A stretch of DNA of 64,000 nucleotides, from contig NC_070612.1 in the NCBI RefSeq assembly GCF_027172205.1, positions 30,901,183 to 30,965,182 of the forward strand, in the 5' to 3' direction. Numbering within the stretch: the first letter of the stretch is position 1; each line of letters starts with the position of its first letter. The notes under the pieces were generated by a model. The model did no database searches, had not been told where the DNA came from, and worked only from the letters and a program-made list of their open reading frames with translations. A program made the position numbers and the translations under genes. This document shows positions 43,501-47,429 of this stretch, piece after piece. The stretch comes from Podarcis raffonei. Lineage: Eukaryota; Chordata; Lepidosauria; Squamata; Lacertidae.

Positions 43501-46266
43501 AGTTCAATGTCTGCTGGCTATTAAGCTACTAAATCCGGCAAGCTAATAAGTGACCTTCCAGGTGTTGTTGTTTTGTTTTGTTTTGTTTTTAAAGCCAGGC
43601 AGCACCCATGGGTCTCAAACTGCTGAAAGCAATTGAGGGATCCAAGCAATGTGTTGGTCGATAGAACCGCTGGGCTGAGCTGCTCTTTCCAGGTGTTGTT
43701 GAACTATACCGTCCAACAACTCCAATCAGCATGGCCAAGCATCAAGGGTGATGGGAGTTAGTACAGTACTACAAGATTTGCAGGACCATAATTTCCTTAT
43801 CCTTGTTATAAATTGATGTATCATACAATGTTGCTGAGGGTCACGCCAGCTTTTACCTTTAAAAACTGGAAACCTTTAGCAAACTACCTTTAGTAGGGAA
43901 GCATCATATCATGACATCAAGAGCTTCCATATGTCTTGTGGAAGTGGCAAAGTGCATGCTTTGAATGCTAATCTCCAGGTAAGACTACATAAATCTCCTA
44001 TCCAAAACCCTAGAAAATCAGGGCAGAGACAATACTACTGAATCAAATGCCAAATTTGATTTAATATGACTTCTATGCAGAAATCAGGCTATATGCTCTA
44101 TTACTTTCCCCTCTTCCTCATAACCAAATCTCCGAAGTGTTGTTATACCTTCTCTTTCTTCAACTCTTCCTTGAGCATCTTCCTTAGCTTCTGAGCTTTG
44201 ATTATTTTCTCACGATCGGAACATATTCTTTTCTCTTTGCCTGGAATACATTTTGAGTGTGGTATTTCTTCTTGAATCAGACTTTCCTGCGTTGGTCTCT
44301 CTTTGAGGGGTGAGGATGTGTTCTTCTGCAGGGCTTCGTCGCTTCTTTGACCTGTTACACATGCATTCGGCTCTTTACTTACAGACTTTTTGAATGGAGA
44401 GAATTGTGGTACTTGGGGAACAGGAGTTTTCTTTTCAGGAAGTATGGGAGACTTTGGGGAATTCTCCACATTGTTCTTCTCAGAAGGCGGCAAGTCCTTC
44501 TGAAGTGGAGGGTTACAAATAACAGGAGAATGAGGTACTTGTTTTTGAGAACATTTTGATGCTGAAGTGGCAACACGTTGTGTGGATAGTGGTGCAACTC
44601 GTGGTTTAGCAAGATTAGGCATTGTAGATATTCGTTTTCTTCTCTGCAGAAGTGTCTCTGCATGTCTACTACAATCTCCATCACCACTAGCGTTGGTCTT
44701 TTCATTTCTGGAAGATTAAAAGAGAGAAATCTAAAAATTGTAATCTGGCTGTTTTAAAAATAAATAAATGCACTGTATTCCCACAAAGGCAATCACATCA
44801 TATTACGAGTTTATTTTTGAAAATGCTTATTCTGATTAGACATAAAAAATTAAAGCAAAAAATATATTACAACTTTATATCTACTTAGAATATAGATGGC
44901 TAGAGTCCCACATACAGTTCGCTGTTAGCAATCTAGTATTTATATTATTTGATACATTTCAGTCATCACTTTCCACAAGAAGACATTTCTGACTTACTAA
45001 TACATAATAATACAAAAAGGTTAACAATAATTTAAAAACCAAATACATAGAAAAAATGCAACAGAACAAAATTTCTAAGGGTGCTCATCCTACAATAACT
45101 ACAAAAAATTACTCTTACCCCATATCACTAAAAGGTAAACACCATAAAATAGGCCGGAGATCATAGCACAGAAGAATCCAAATTAATGACTAAAAGCTCG
45201 GAATGATGGCCGCATATATAATTAATATATTTATATATTATCATTGTATTATGGTATAATATACATTGCATATTATTATTAGTGAAGATGCAGCTAAACT
45301 TGTGGTCCTGTAGATGCTATTAAACTACAAGTCTCATCAGCCCAGCCACTATGGCAAAAGATGAGAGATGATGGGGCCATTCAGCAACAACTTGAAAATC
45401 ATGACTTAGCTACCCTTGTTTCTGGAACCAGGAGACAGCAACTATTTCAAATCTAGAATTATCGCTCTTCATCACAGCCAACCAAAGAATGTATATTGCG
45501 AATTCTCCCCACACCTGCAATACATAAACTTGGTAGCACTGTCTAATGCCAGCTATAATTTCGACTACTACGTCAAGCCCTAGAATCACAGAGACACACA
45601 CCGCTCGAAATAAGATTCAAAGTCATGCAGGTTAAAGGCGGGGAGGAAATAATAGACGATTGTGCACTTGTGTGCTTTGAGGGTTTACGACAATCAAAGA
45701 GGTATATAAATCTTCTGAAATAAAAACAAAAAGACGCCGAGCTGGTTCACCATTCACCCCAACTACACGTGCGTAGTGACTCCGGATAAAAGCGCCGCAC
45801 TGTGTCCCAGGCGACATGAAGCACCGGCCTTTGCGATGAGTTCCTTCACAGGCGCAGGCCATCAGGTGTCGGAGGTGCACGTGAGAACCAGTTCCCGCGA
45901 TTTTCAACGCGTCTCTCAAAAAAGGAGCTTTTTGCGCTCCAGCTCATCTCCTGAAACAGGCTCCTTTTATTTTGTGGAGAAAGGAAGCGCGCAGCCTACA
46001 GCCAAAGGCGAAGCTTACCCCTCGGGGCTGGGGCTGCTACCGTCGTCCTGCTGCAGGCTTCCGGCAGCGCCCGACGGGAGAGCCGAGGCAGCCGCATCCT
46101 CAGAAGAGCAGGGGGCGGATACTGAGCCGGGCTGGGGACCGGGGTCCGGGGCCGCGGCGACGCCTGAGGGGCTGGGGCTGCCCCTGGGGTGGCTGCCCCT
46201 CGCCGCCGCCGCCGCCGCCCCCGGTCTCACGTTGGGCTTCACATTAAACCTGGCGCGGCGGAACAT
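394..46266 (-). CDS. BDP1: BDP1, TFIIIB subunit B'' (42 coding exons, whole gene span)
   Basis: BDP1 is a subunit of TFIIIB; with TBP and BRF1/BRF2 it holds RNA polymerase III on tRNA, 5S and U6 promoters in the nucleus. The exons join to a 2418-residue protein; human BDP1 is about 2620 residues. Order: N-terminus MFRRARFNVKPNVRPG; conserved basic helix near residues 245-268; acidic block and LLVPRVKVAEDGSI near 330-370; SANT/Myb domain about 395-450 with FDFDFF after it; basic-acidic linker; a repeated RGRxQ(K/R)PKPN region about 665-1690; a conserved ILTLVEI block near 2065; C-terminus SEYFFSDIFMEVDDSE. Exons in transcript order are given separately below. All donors are GT and all acceptors AG, and phases agree at every junction. 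No exon is broken. The start is the first ATG of exon 1, in a GC-rich promoter. The 3' UTR runs off or ends unseen below position 394. Identity is near certain; exact edges of a few exons are inferred. Confidence 0.96.
517..1781. other. BDP1 intron 41
   Basis: Apart from the fold-back at 1056-1160 I see only unique AT-rich DNA. No further exon fits the phase. Confidence 0.6.
1056..1160. repeat. Fold-back MITE, same family as 18.3 kb
   Basis: CTACAACTCCCATGATTC and GGGCTGATGGGAGTTGGGAG are opposed across a short loop. The arms are diverged. Confidence 0.65.
1782..2013 (-). CDS. BDP1: BDP1 exon 41
   Basis: It runs phase 2 to 0 and is 232 nt. It encodes SYKRSLGFLPLICKNNNSDD, matching the RRPLGFLSLIC block near the human C-terminus, then a Ser/Asn-rich stretch. 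Confidence 0.95.
2105..2275 (-). mobile_element. CR1-like 3' fragment
   Basis: GAATTGTAGAGTTGGAAGGG at the start is the reverse complement of the classic CR1 3' end. TTCTGGTTAACAGCCAGATG and CATTGTGCCACAG close the piece. Confidence 0.6.
2347..2576. mobile_element. TA-flanked MITE (mariner-like), copy 1
   Basis: Near-perfect inverted ends (CAGTGGTACCTCGGGTTA and its complement) lie just inside TA dinucleotides. The inside repeats the word TTCTTAACCTG. There is no coding capacity. The second copy in this window is very similar. Confidence 0.85.
2735..2935 (-). mobile_element. Sauria-type SINE, 5'-truncated
   Basis: It matches the tail half of the 39-kb subfamily in reverse (GGTAAAGGACCCCTGGATGG at the start and GCGCACGGAAAAGCCGTTTA near the end). 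It contains a perfect 18-bp inverted repeat not seen in the other copies. Confidence 0.78.
2993..3287 (-). CDS. BDP1: BDP1 exon 40
   Basis: It runs phase 1 to 2 and is 295 nt. It starts KKSGKSNISKKKTTSTSRP and then becomes polar. The acceptor is the first AG after a T-rich tract followed by a purine run; phase supports this choice. Confidence 0.88.
3650..4150 (+). mobile_element. LINE 3' tails (CR1-like), two pieces
   Basis: About 3650-3790 looks like a decayed tail (GTAAACCACCACGGTATTTC). About 3830-4150 reads LWWLPVCGMLSPERPV-type LINE C-terminal words and ends in a TATTATAAACTGCCCCGTG tail. Confidence 0.6.
4299..4341 (-). CDS. BDP1: BDP1 exon 39 (43-nt micro-exon)
   Basis: It runs phase 0 to 1 and encodes GTTMKSSCIPRKAA. 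It was found by its strong splice sites (TTCTTGCAG and GTAGGTG) and is required to make exons 38 and 40 agree in phase. Confidence 0.85.
4608..4837. mobile_element. TA-flanked MITE (mariner-like), copy 2
   Basis: Same length, same orientation and same ends as the copy at 2347-2576, again flanked by TA. Low divergence suggests recent activity of an autonomous partner elsewhere. Confidence 0.85.
5048..5340. repeat. Compound fold-back element
   Basis: Arms about 5048-5120 and 5143-5215 are reverse complements (GACATGACCCCATGTTT against AAACATGGGGTCATG). A second hairpin follows: GTGCACCCTCAAAA near 5228 against TTTTGAGGGTGCAC near 5278. Confidence 0.78.
5341..6902. other. Rest of BDP1 intron 38
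   Basis: Unique sequence with short G and C runs (5512-5527, 5890-5901). No gene or clear repeat is seen. Confidence 0.5.
6903..7128 (-). CDS. BDP1: BDP1 exon 38
   Basis: It runs phase 2 to 0 and is 226 nt. It contains STSWRNLKRHAEALEES, then PEKKKLSSP, in the position of the human RKRFQCRL/PAKKRSLT segment. Confidence 0.9.
7188..7563 (+). mobile_element. CR1/L2-clade LINE 3' end
   Basis: The end of the reverse-transcriptase ORF (TLWNTLPS-like) is followed by AGCCGCCCAGAGTGGCTGGG, a GGGTTATAAATAATAAA tail and an (ATT)n run. It is 5'-truncated. Confidence 0.82.
7505..7562. repeat. (ATT)n microsatellite
   Basis: Uninterrupted ATT units form the tail of the LINE fragment at 7188-7563. Confidence 0.92.
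8077..8275 (-). CDS. BDP1: BDP1 exon 37 (ILTLVEI block)
   Basis: It runs phase 1 to 2. It encodes GEEPTFILTLVEISVGSEN and LLPAPVFF, both conserved with human BDP1. The acceptor may be 3 nt further in (high end 8272); both choices keep the frame. Confidence 0.94.
9196..9548 (-). mobile_element. Sauria-type tRNA SINE, minus strand
   Basis: It reads in reverse: GGTAAAGGGGTCCCTGACC (tail complement) first, GGATTCGAACC (B box complement) near 9478, and CGCCACCCGCGT (head complement) at the end. It is full length. Confidence 0.9.
9828..9879 (-). CDS. BDP1: BDP1 exon 36 (52-nt exon)
   Basis: It runs phase 0 to 1 and encodes TEAAKCSSISSTTEMTA. Strong acceptor (TTGCCAG) and donor (GTACAT) sites and matching phases support it. 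Confidence 0.86.
9880..10999. other. BDP1 intron 35, unique part
   Basis: AT-rich DNA without recognisable repeats up to the microsatellite. Small open frames here have no family features. Confidence 0.5.
11000..11092. repeat. Compound microsatellite (TTTC)n(TC)n(TG)n(CG)
   Basis: TTTC units run into TC, then TG, then alternating CG/CA. It lies in BDP1 intron 35, about 70 nt from the exon 35 donor. Confidence 0.95.
11160..11325 (-). CDS. BDP1: BDP1 exon 35
   Basis: It runs phase 2 to 0 and is 166 nt. It encodes a Pro/Glu-rich segment (TAPEVSPEADPPETPGG). It lies about 70 nt from a compound microsatellite in the following intron. Confidence 0.9.
11812..11971 (-). CDS. BDP1: BDP1 exon 34
   Basis: It runs phase 1 to 2 and is 160 nt. 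It encodes an acidic, possibly helical stretch (DNAIEEQKVELEKNLKLNE). The acceptor (TCTAAAG) is chosen because it alone restores the phase from exon 33. Confidence 0.88.
12268..12425 (-). CDS. BDP1: BDP1 exon 33 (PKPN motif)
   Basis: It runs phase 2 to 1 and is 158 nt. It contains ARYRFPKPKPNLNRSLRLS, a further copy of the repeated motif outside the alternating array. It corresponds to the RSRLAKPKPNLEK site of human BDP1. Confidence 0.95.
12426..14419. other. BDP1 introns 31 and 32
   Basis: Outside exon 32 (13216-13531) nothing recognisable is seen. The stretch 12540-12780 is less AT-rich and may be an unclassified repeat. Confidence 0.4.
13216..13531 (-). CDS. BDP1: BDP1 exon 32
   Basis: It runs phase 1 to 2 and is 316 nt. 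It encodes EQKIQEFPSKDEMNVTD and a long polar stretch. The upstream edge is set by phase and the first AG after a T-rich tract. Confidence 0.9.
14420..14503 (-). CDS. BDP1: BDP1 exon 31
   Basis: It runs phase 1 to 1 and is 84 nt. It encodes ISDGSTEAAMTLLAMRDPVF, which matches the DGSTEAAITLLTMGDLV block of human BDP1 as I recall it. Confidence 0.95.
14703..14785 (+). repeat. Short dispersed repeat (TTACTCCCAGGTAAG type)
   Basis: CTACTCAGAAGTAAGT and TTACTCCCAGGTAAGTGT recur at 31.0 kb (minus) and 40.15 kb in this window. It is probably an old, common amniote retroposon piece. Confidence 0.6.
15195..15228 (-). CDS. BDP1: BDP1 exon 30 (34-nt micro-exon)
   Basis: It runs phase 0 to 1 and encodes VVAQEDQEKKA. 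It is accepted because phases agree on both sides and both splice sites are good (ATCTAAG and GTAAAT). Confidence 0.85.
15415..16330. repeat. Long fold-back element split at its centre
   Basis: Arms at about 15420-15553 and 16203-16325 are reverse complements along most of their length; for example GGATCATGGTTT on the left answers AAACCATGATCC on the right. The TA-flanked element at 15555-16202 lies between them. Confidence 0.8.
15555..16202. mobile_element. Non-autonomous DNA element with CCGTATTTTTCGCTC ends
   Basis: The inverted ends CCGTATTTTTCGCTC and CTGTATTTTTCGCTC lie inside TA duplications. The inside is GC-rich and built of palindromes, including repeats of AAGCCAAGACAG and its complement. 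It sits in the centre of a longer fold-back element. Confidence 0.82.
16726..16833 (-). CDS. BDP1: BDP1 exon 29
   Basis: It runs phase 0 to 0 and is 108 nt. It encodes LEIYENVADEPFLSHELNVD and a short tail. The LEI start and HEL word match the human segment after IEETMEE. Confidence 0.9.
17497..17622. repeat. Fold-back MITE, decayed copy
   Basis: TGTAAATCCCATAATTCCTG, then GGCCATATGGGTGTTGGGGT and ATCTGGAGGGGCAC follow the family order. Confidence 0.6.
17655..18039 (-). CDS. BDP1: BDP1 exon 28 (motif plus acidic block)
   Basis: It runs phase 2 to 0 and is 385 nt (residues about 1559-1687). YQKGKPNVGRGRSSK is a variant of the repeated motif. NLVTLRASSQQEDDD, EEVNKAPVFVPKGLRSP and VQIEETMEE follow, all well conserved with human BDP1. 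This exon anchors the C-terminal half. Confidence 0.96.
18282..18413. repeat. Near-perfect hairpin MITE
   Basis: Two 56-base arms (18282-18337 and 18358-18413) differ at only a few sites around a 20-base loop. It is the best preserved of eight related fold-backs with ACTACAATTCCCATCATCCC. Confidence 0.88.
18449..18642 (-). CDS. BDP1: BDP1 exon 27 (array pair 8, second member)
   Basis: It runs phase 0 to 2 and is 194 nt. It encodes a Ser/His-rich linker (DSIETMSPTGHGHSGK). This closes the run of eight alternating exon pairs. Confidence 0.9.
19545..19767 (-). CDS. BDP1: BDP1 exon 26 (array pair 8, PKPN motif)
   Basis: It runs phase 2 to 0 and is 223 nt. It carries QLLRGPLQKPKPNLAQAAKK, followed by a Lys/Ser/Thr-rich tail. 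The third motif position is Pro instead of Arg. Confidence 0.94.
19928..20520 (-). mobile_element. CR1/L2-clade LINE 3' end, minus strand
   Basis: On the minus strand it encodes FKALHGLGPSYLRDRLSRFA near 20400, then a tail with AAGCCGCTCTGAGCCCGGCC and an ATT-rich end at 19930. It is broken and 5'-truncated. Confidence 0.85.
20668..20873 (-). CDS. BDP1: BDP1 exon 25 (array pair 7, second member)
   Basis: It runs phase 0 to 2 and is 206 nt. The frame reads NNVNVQASLGDLEKKELSES at its start and DVEGKCLDRPE at its end. A longer open frame on the same strand here is out of phase with both neighbours and was not used. Confidence 0.88.
20945..21050. repeat. Fold-back MITE, decayed copy
   Basis: CTAAGTCCCATCAGCCCCTA and TTATGGGAGCTGAAGTCTAC are the opposed family words. 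Confidence 0.6.
21524..21731 (-). CDS. BDP1: BDP1 exon 24 (array pair 7, PKPN-like motif)
   Basis: It runs phase 2 to 0 and is 208 nt. It carries KPAQLVRGRFQRVRPNLGRM; the third and fourth positions of RPKPN are changed to V and R. KPAQLVRG matches KPAPLARG of exon 18, which supports a duplication origin. Confidence 0.95.
23040..23173 (-). CDS. BDP1: BDP1 exon 23 (array pair 6, second member)
   Basis: It runs phase 0 to 2 and is 134 nt. It encodes PQLKSDRKKLPAEGLENRL and an acidic tail ending ISDQYP. Confidence 0.9.
23332..23515 (-). CDS. BDP1: BDP1 exon 22 (array pair 6, PKPN motif)
   Basis: It runs phase 2 to 0 and is 184 nt. It carries PFLRGRFQRPKPNIGRAVGR, the closest copy to the motif consensus, then an Ala-rich acidic tail. 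Confidence 0.95.
24330..24511 (-). CDS. BDP1: BDP1 exon 21 (array pair 5, second member)
   Basis: It runs phase 0 to 2 and is 182 nt. It encodes a Ser/Pro/Asp-rich linker (ETDLSPPSHSDFKSSDPSE). No domain is recognised. Confidence 0.9.
25255..25492 (-). CDS. BDP1: BDP1 exon 20 (array pair 5, motif absent)
   Basis: It runs phase 2 to 0 and is 238 nt, the same length as exon 18, but has no PKPN motif. It is Glu/Lys-rich with possible coiled-coil tendency (KAAETEELMQAEKEML). The donor is GTAAGG. Confidence 0.9.
26179..26375 (-). CDS. BDP1: BDP1 exon 19 (array pair 4, second member)
   Basis: It runs phase 0 to 2 and is 197 nt. It encodes an acidic, polar linker starting EAASYEADIPHCDVLEDKA and ending DLATR across the junction. 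Confidence 0.9.
27333..27570 (-). CDS. BDP1: BDP1 exon 18 (array pair 4, PKPN motif)
   Basis: It runs phase 2 to 0 and is 238 nt. It carries KPAPLARGRIQRPKPNLGRV and then a Glu/Ala-rich stretch. The arrangement closely follows exons 22 and 24. Confidence 0.95.
27800..28290 (+). mobile_element. L2-like LINE 3' end
   Basis: It reads FLTSKLDCCNVLYTSLPLKT and later ILRQLQWLPI, both typical of L2/CR1 reverse-transcriptase C-termini, then a TATAAATTATAGAATAAAC tail. It is an old copy. Confidence 0.82.
28301..28383 (-). CDS. BDP1: BDP1 exon 17 (array pair 3, second member)
   Basis: It runs phase 0 to 2, is 83 nt, and encodes NNDQHDALGIIAEETAEK and a short tail. Both splice sites are strong (TTCCTCAG and GTAAGT). 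Confidence 0.9.
28521..28554. repeat. (AAT)n microsatellite
   Basis: About ten AAT units lie in BDP1 intron 16, about 75 nt from exon 16. Confidence 0.92.
28628..28763 (-). CDS. BDP1: BDP1 exon 16 (array pair 3, PKPN motif)
   Basis: It runs phase 2 to 0 and is 136 nt. It carries VVRGRRQKPKPNILKVSSRK, the first clear copy of the repeated basic motif, followed by an acidic tail. Confidence 0.94.
28862..28990. repeat. Fold-back MITE copy
   Basis: GCGGCCCTCCAGATTTTGTA with GGCTACAACTCCCATC is answered by GGGATGATGGGAGCTATAGT. It lies in BDP1 intron 15. Confidence 0.7.
29392..29480 (-). CDS. BDP1: BDP1 exon 15 (array pair 2, second member)
   Basis: It runs phase 0 to 2, is 89 nt, and encodes SSVQDTTANITGPTIEQT plus a short tail. 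The linker is acidic and polar with no recognisable fold. Confidence 0.88.
29515..30095 (+). mobile_element. LINE tail split by an LTR insertion
   Basis: The left part (about 29515-29569) and the right part (30003-30095, ending in a GCAGTATACAAATTGAAATA tail) read as one CR1/L2-like 3' end interrupted by the solo LTR. Confidence 0.6.
29570..30002. mobile_element. Solo LTR, probably Gypsy-like
   Basis: A 433-bp GC-rich block begins TG and ends CA and is flanked by a 5-bp duplication ATTAT (29565-29569 and 30003-30007). No internal retroviral region remains, so this is a solo LTR fossil. The family is a guess from its end sequence. Intact duplications suggest moderate age. Confidence 0.7.
30229..30379 (-). 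CDS. BDP1: BDP1 exon 14 (array pair 2, degenerate motif)
   Basis: It runs phase 2 to 0 and is 151 nt, the same length as exon 12. It contains KPTVKGQLQRLASEPSEEKE, which looks like an eroded RGRxQRPKPN motif. The donor is GTATGG. Confidence 0.9.
30725..30905 (+). repeat. Interspersed repeat, unclassified retroposon
   Basis: GAGCCCTGCTGGATTAGACA, GGGAAACCTCCAAGCAAGAC and TTCCAGCAACAGGTATTCAG are words I recognise from a very common squamate dispersed repeat. The family name is not certain. Confidence 0.55.
31015..31095 (-). repeat. Short dispersed repeat, minus copy
   Basis: TTACCTGGAAGTAAGCCCCA and ACTTACTTCTGAATC are the reverse complement of the 14.7-kb repeat. Confidence 0.6.
31449..31516 (-). 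CDS. BDP1: BDP1 exon 13 (array pair 1, second member)
   Basis: It runs phase 0 to 2 and is 68 nt. It encodes NDVADLDQPDENTAF and a short acidic tail. The donor is GTGAGT. Confidence 0.88.
32555..32705 (-). CDS. BDP1: BDP1 exon 12 (array pair 1, first member)
   Basis: It runs phase 2 to 0 and is 151 nt. It encodes an acidic/Ser-rich stretch (DIDSGEADDSDASSE). No PKPN motif is visible, so assignment to the array rests on phase and position only. Confidence 0.9.
33466..33628 (-). CDS. BDP1: BDP1 exon 11
   Basis: It runs phase 1 to 2 (residues about 611-665). It is a Glu-rich, probably disordered segment (EEIGEELEVPDEE). It leads into the alternating-phase exon array. Confidence 0.9.
34725..35006 (-). 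CDS. BDP1: BDP1 exon 10
   Basis: It runs phase 1 to 1 (residues about 517-610). It contains ARISDAEMEVD, an acidic stretch and then KKKRKRKKK, and ends TRKKSK. It aligns with the RISDTEG region of human BDP1. Confidence 0.94.
35672..36245. mobile_element. Non-autonomous hAT element with GC-rich cargo
   Basis: The ends are CAGGGGTTGGCAA and its complement, flanked by a perfect 8-bp duplication GTCTACAC (35664-35671 and 36246-36253). This is diagnostic of hAT transposition. The inside is CpG-rich with no transposase. It lies in BDP1 intron 9. Confidence 0.9.
36380..36532 (-). CDS. BDP1: BDP1 exon 9
   Basis: It runs phase 1 to 1 (residues about 466-516). TPFDFDFFTKLLEKVL is conserved in the family. 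A long Lys/Arg-rich tail follows and may serve as a nuclear localisation signal (inference). Confidence 0.95.
36887..36941 (-). CDS. BDP1: BDP1 exon 8 (SANT end)
   Basis: A 55-nt exon, phase 0 to 1, encoding NKFKREEKANGWRIDKAF. It completes the SANT region and has a strong GTAAGT donor. Confidence 0.96.
37111..37205 (-). CDS. BDP1: BDP1 exon 7 (SANT core)
   Basis: It runs phase 1 to 0 (residues about 416-447) and encodes the SANT core DMFFLAISMVGTDFSMISQL, then FPHRARTEIK. This is among the best conserved parts of BDP1 and is needed for TFIIIB assembly in the family. Confidence 0.97.
37654..38008 (+). mobile_element. Sauria-type tRNA SINE, young copy
   Basis: It starts GGACGCGGGTGGCGCTGTGG with a tRNA-like B box (GGTTCGAATCC) and ends GGGTACCTTTACC. 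A 15-bp duplication TATTTTTAACTCTGT flanks it (37639-37653 and 38009-38023), so the insertion is recent. Confidence 0.92.
38036..38165. repeat. Fold-back MITE copy
   Basis: GGATACAACTCCCAACATCC is answered by GGGGCTAATGGGAGCTACAG. It lies just after the young SINE. Confidence 0.7.
39084..39460 (+). mobile_element. Sauria-type tRNA SINE, second subfamily
   Basis: It has the same head (GGGACGCGGGTGGCGCTGTG) and B box GGTTCAAATCC, but its 3' half has different wording (GGAAAGCTGTCTGTGGAC). It is more diverged than the copy at 37.7 kb. Clear target duplications were not found. Confidence 0.88.
39494..39627 (-). CDS. BDP1: BDP1 exon 6 (SANT domain start)
   Basis: It runs phase 2 to 1 (residues about 371-415). 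It encodes VEVLRTKGQCVVEDNDPIFE, then GSTTTYSSFRRSYYTKPWS. The final Trp-Ser begins the first SANT/Myb helix. Confidence 0.96.
40145..40215 (+). repeat. Short dispersed repeat, third copy
   Basis: GGTCTACTCAAAAGTAGTTC and ATTACTCCCAGGTAAGAG match the 14.7-kb repeat. Confidence 0.58.
40411..40545 (-). CDS. BDP1: BDP1 exon 5 (acidic block)
   Basis: It runs phase 2 to 2 (residues about 326-370). An acidic run of Glu and Asp is followed by the conserved GPLLVPRVKVAEDGSIILDE just before the SANT region. Confidence 0.95.
41386..41445 (-). CDS. BDP1: BDP1 exon 4
   Basis: A 60-nt exon, phase 2 to 2, encoding SSLVEEKKSEKPSTVTQ and flanks. It corresponds to the SSLEQEKKTEK region of human BDP1 as I recall it. 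The donor GTAATT is weaker than most, but the phase agrees on both sides. Confidence 0.9.
41903..42012 (-). CDS. BDP1: BDP1 exon 3
   Basis: It runs phase 0 to 2 (residues about 270-305) and carries the strongly conserved block RSKMVMRDFIYYLPENNP. The acceptor follows GTGTCTAG and the donor is GTAAGT. Confidence 0.95.
42235..42499. mobile_element. Short copy of the CCGTATTTTTCGCTC element
   Basis: Ends CCGTATTTTTCGCTCTATAA and the complement TACGG lie within TA. The inside is one palindrome (AGCAAGAGGGATTGCTGC against its complement). It is less than half the length of the 15.6-kb copy. Confidence 0.82.
42535..42645 (+). mobile_element. LINE tail fragment
   Basis: TAAGCTGCCTTAGGCACTGA and GGCAGTGTATAGGTTT are a LINE 3' tail in plus orientation. 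It meets the minus-strand LINE tail at 42.65 kb tail to tail. Confidence 0.6.
42640..43330 (-). mobile_element. L2/CR1-like LINE fragment, minus strand
   Basis: On the minus strand it encodes VRSLGVILDSQLSMEVQVNS and LARVMHA words of a reverse transcriptase, then GGCAGCCCTGTTTAGGGAAG and an ATT-rich tail near 42645. Confidence 0.82.
43685..43795. repeat. Fold-back MITE, decayed copy
   Basis: CCAACAACTCCAATCAGCAT is answered by GGGTGATGGGAGTTAGTACA. Confidence 0.58.
44149..44707 (-). CDS. BDP1: BDP1 exon 2
   Basis: This is the largest exon (559 nt, phase 2 to 0; residues about 83-269). It contains RRKRIST, then a Ser/Pro/Lys-rich disordered stretch, and ends in the conserved basic helix KIIKAQKLRKMLKEELKKE. 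It matches the N-terminal region of vertebrate BDP1. Confidence 0.94.
45285..45405. repeat. Fold-back MITE, decayed copy
   Basis: CTACAAGTCTCATCAGCCCA is answered by GATGATGGGGCCATTCAGCA. The arms are diverged. Confidence 0.55.
46019..46266 (-). CDS. BDP1: BDP1 exon 1 (start codon)
   Basis: It encodes residues 1-82 and two bases of the next codon. It starts MFRRARFNVKPNVRPG, as in vertebrate BDP1, then an Ala/Pro/Ser-rich low-complexity stretch. The donor is GTAAGC and the exon ends in phase 2. GC content is high, as expected for a first exon in a CpG-rich promoter. Confidence 0.94.
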
Positions 46267-46520
46267 GGCGCCGCGAAGGGGAACCGCCGACTCTCGCTAA
46301 AGCCCACCGTCCCCTTTTTCCTCCGGCCGCCGAGGCCGCCTCATGTCACCGGCCTCGCTCGGCCCAAGCCCAGCTCCCCGCCCTTCCTCTCCGACTCTCG
46401 CGGAGGGAGGGGGGCCTGTCAGCTGCTCCGGGGACGGCGCGCGGCGTAGCGTCATCACTCTGCGACAAAACAGGAACATCACCTGGGCGGCGAGGACACC
46501 CGCCTGAAACGCAGGGGAGC
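46267..46520 (-). promoter_or_regulatory. BDP1: BDP1 CpG-rich promoter zone
   Basis: This GC- and CpG-dense DNA lies directly upstream of the BDP1 start codon. On the minus strand it holds a TGACGC word (46449-46454), a CRE/ATF half-site. No TATA box is seen. The transcription start is not defined. Confidence 0.6.
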
Positions 46521-46551
46521 GTCGCGCGTTCATGTCGAACTTGACTTGCAC

Positions 46552-46593
46552 TGAATCCTCTGTAAACTAAGGCCTTAGTTTACAGGGGATTCA
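46552..46593. repeat. 42-bp palindrome upstream of BDP1
   Basis: Two 21-base arms meet at AAGGCCTT with no loop and one mismatch. It lies about 290 bases upstream of the BDP1 start codon, at the edge of the CpG-rich promoter. Confidence 0.85.
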
Positions 46594-46799
46594 GCACGAG
46601 GAGAGGGAAGGCGGCTAGTTTATTAGCCCAGTGCATTCGTAGCGATTCTCGGCTTGGCGGCTCTTGCCTCGTGAAGCCCGCATCCCGAGGAAGGGACCCG
46701 GAGACCGGTGTTTGGCTGACCTGAGTTGGATTTTATAAATGTTAGTGTTTTCCTAGAGCGAATATTCTTTGAAAAGGTAATTCCACGTTGTACATTTCC

Positions 46800-47192
46800 G
46801 AGCACAATTCAAAAGTGCGTTAAAGCCCTAAACGGCCTCGGCCCAGTATACCTGAAGGAGCGTCTGCACCCCCATCATTCAGCCTGAACACTGAGGTCCA
46901 GCGCCGAGGGCCTCCTGGCGGTTCCTTCACTTGCAAGAAGTGAAGCTGAAGGGAACCAGGCAGACCTTCTCAATAGTGGCGCCCACCCTGTGGAATGCCC
47001 TCCCATCAGATGTCAAGGAAATAGTATTTATATACCTTTGAGGAGACACCTGAAGGCAGCCCTGTATTGGGAAGCTTTTTAAGGTTTAATATTTTATTAT
47101 GTTTTTATATGTGCTGGAAGCCGCCCAGCGTGGCTGGGGCAACCCAGTCAGATGGGAGGGGTATAAATAATAAATTACTACTACTATTACAG
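46800..47192 (+). mobile_element. CR1/L2-clade LINE 3' end, same family
   Basis: It reads ALNGLGPVYLKERLHPHHSA in broken form, then GTGGAATGCCCTCCCATCAG and the same tail as the 7.2-kb copy. It is 5'-truncated and lies just upstream of BDP1. Confidence 0.8.
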
Positions 47193-47429
47193 AATCTGGA
47201 ACTTTCTTTTAGTTTTGCAATTTTCCTTATTTTTAGAGGGTTATATTCTGCACTCTTCATATATAAAGCATAATTGTATACCACTATTTCATTAAAAATT
47301 ATATTGGGGTGATTTACAGAAGAATTTACATGCAATAAAAACTGTGTGAACATTTAAAATTGGAGATCATCAACTATTAGAGAAAGAAGCTGTCTGCATA
47401 AGCTTAGTGGCATAAAAAATTTTTCAGCA

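Larger units (their letters stand above)
43331..46018. other. BDP1 intron 2 end and intron 1
   Basis: Apart from exon 2 and the two decayed fold-backs, no feature is seen. Part of 44708-45280 is very AT-rich. CpG density rises from about 45770 into exon 1. Confidence 0.45.

Noticed and set aside
46189-46449. Open frame on the plus strand across the BDP1 first exon
   Set aside because: It is a shadow of GC-rich antisense DNA; the minus-strand frame matches BDP1.
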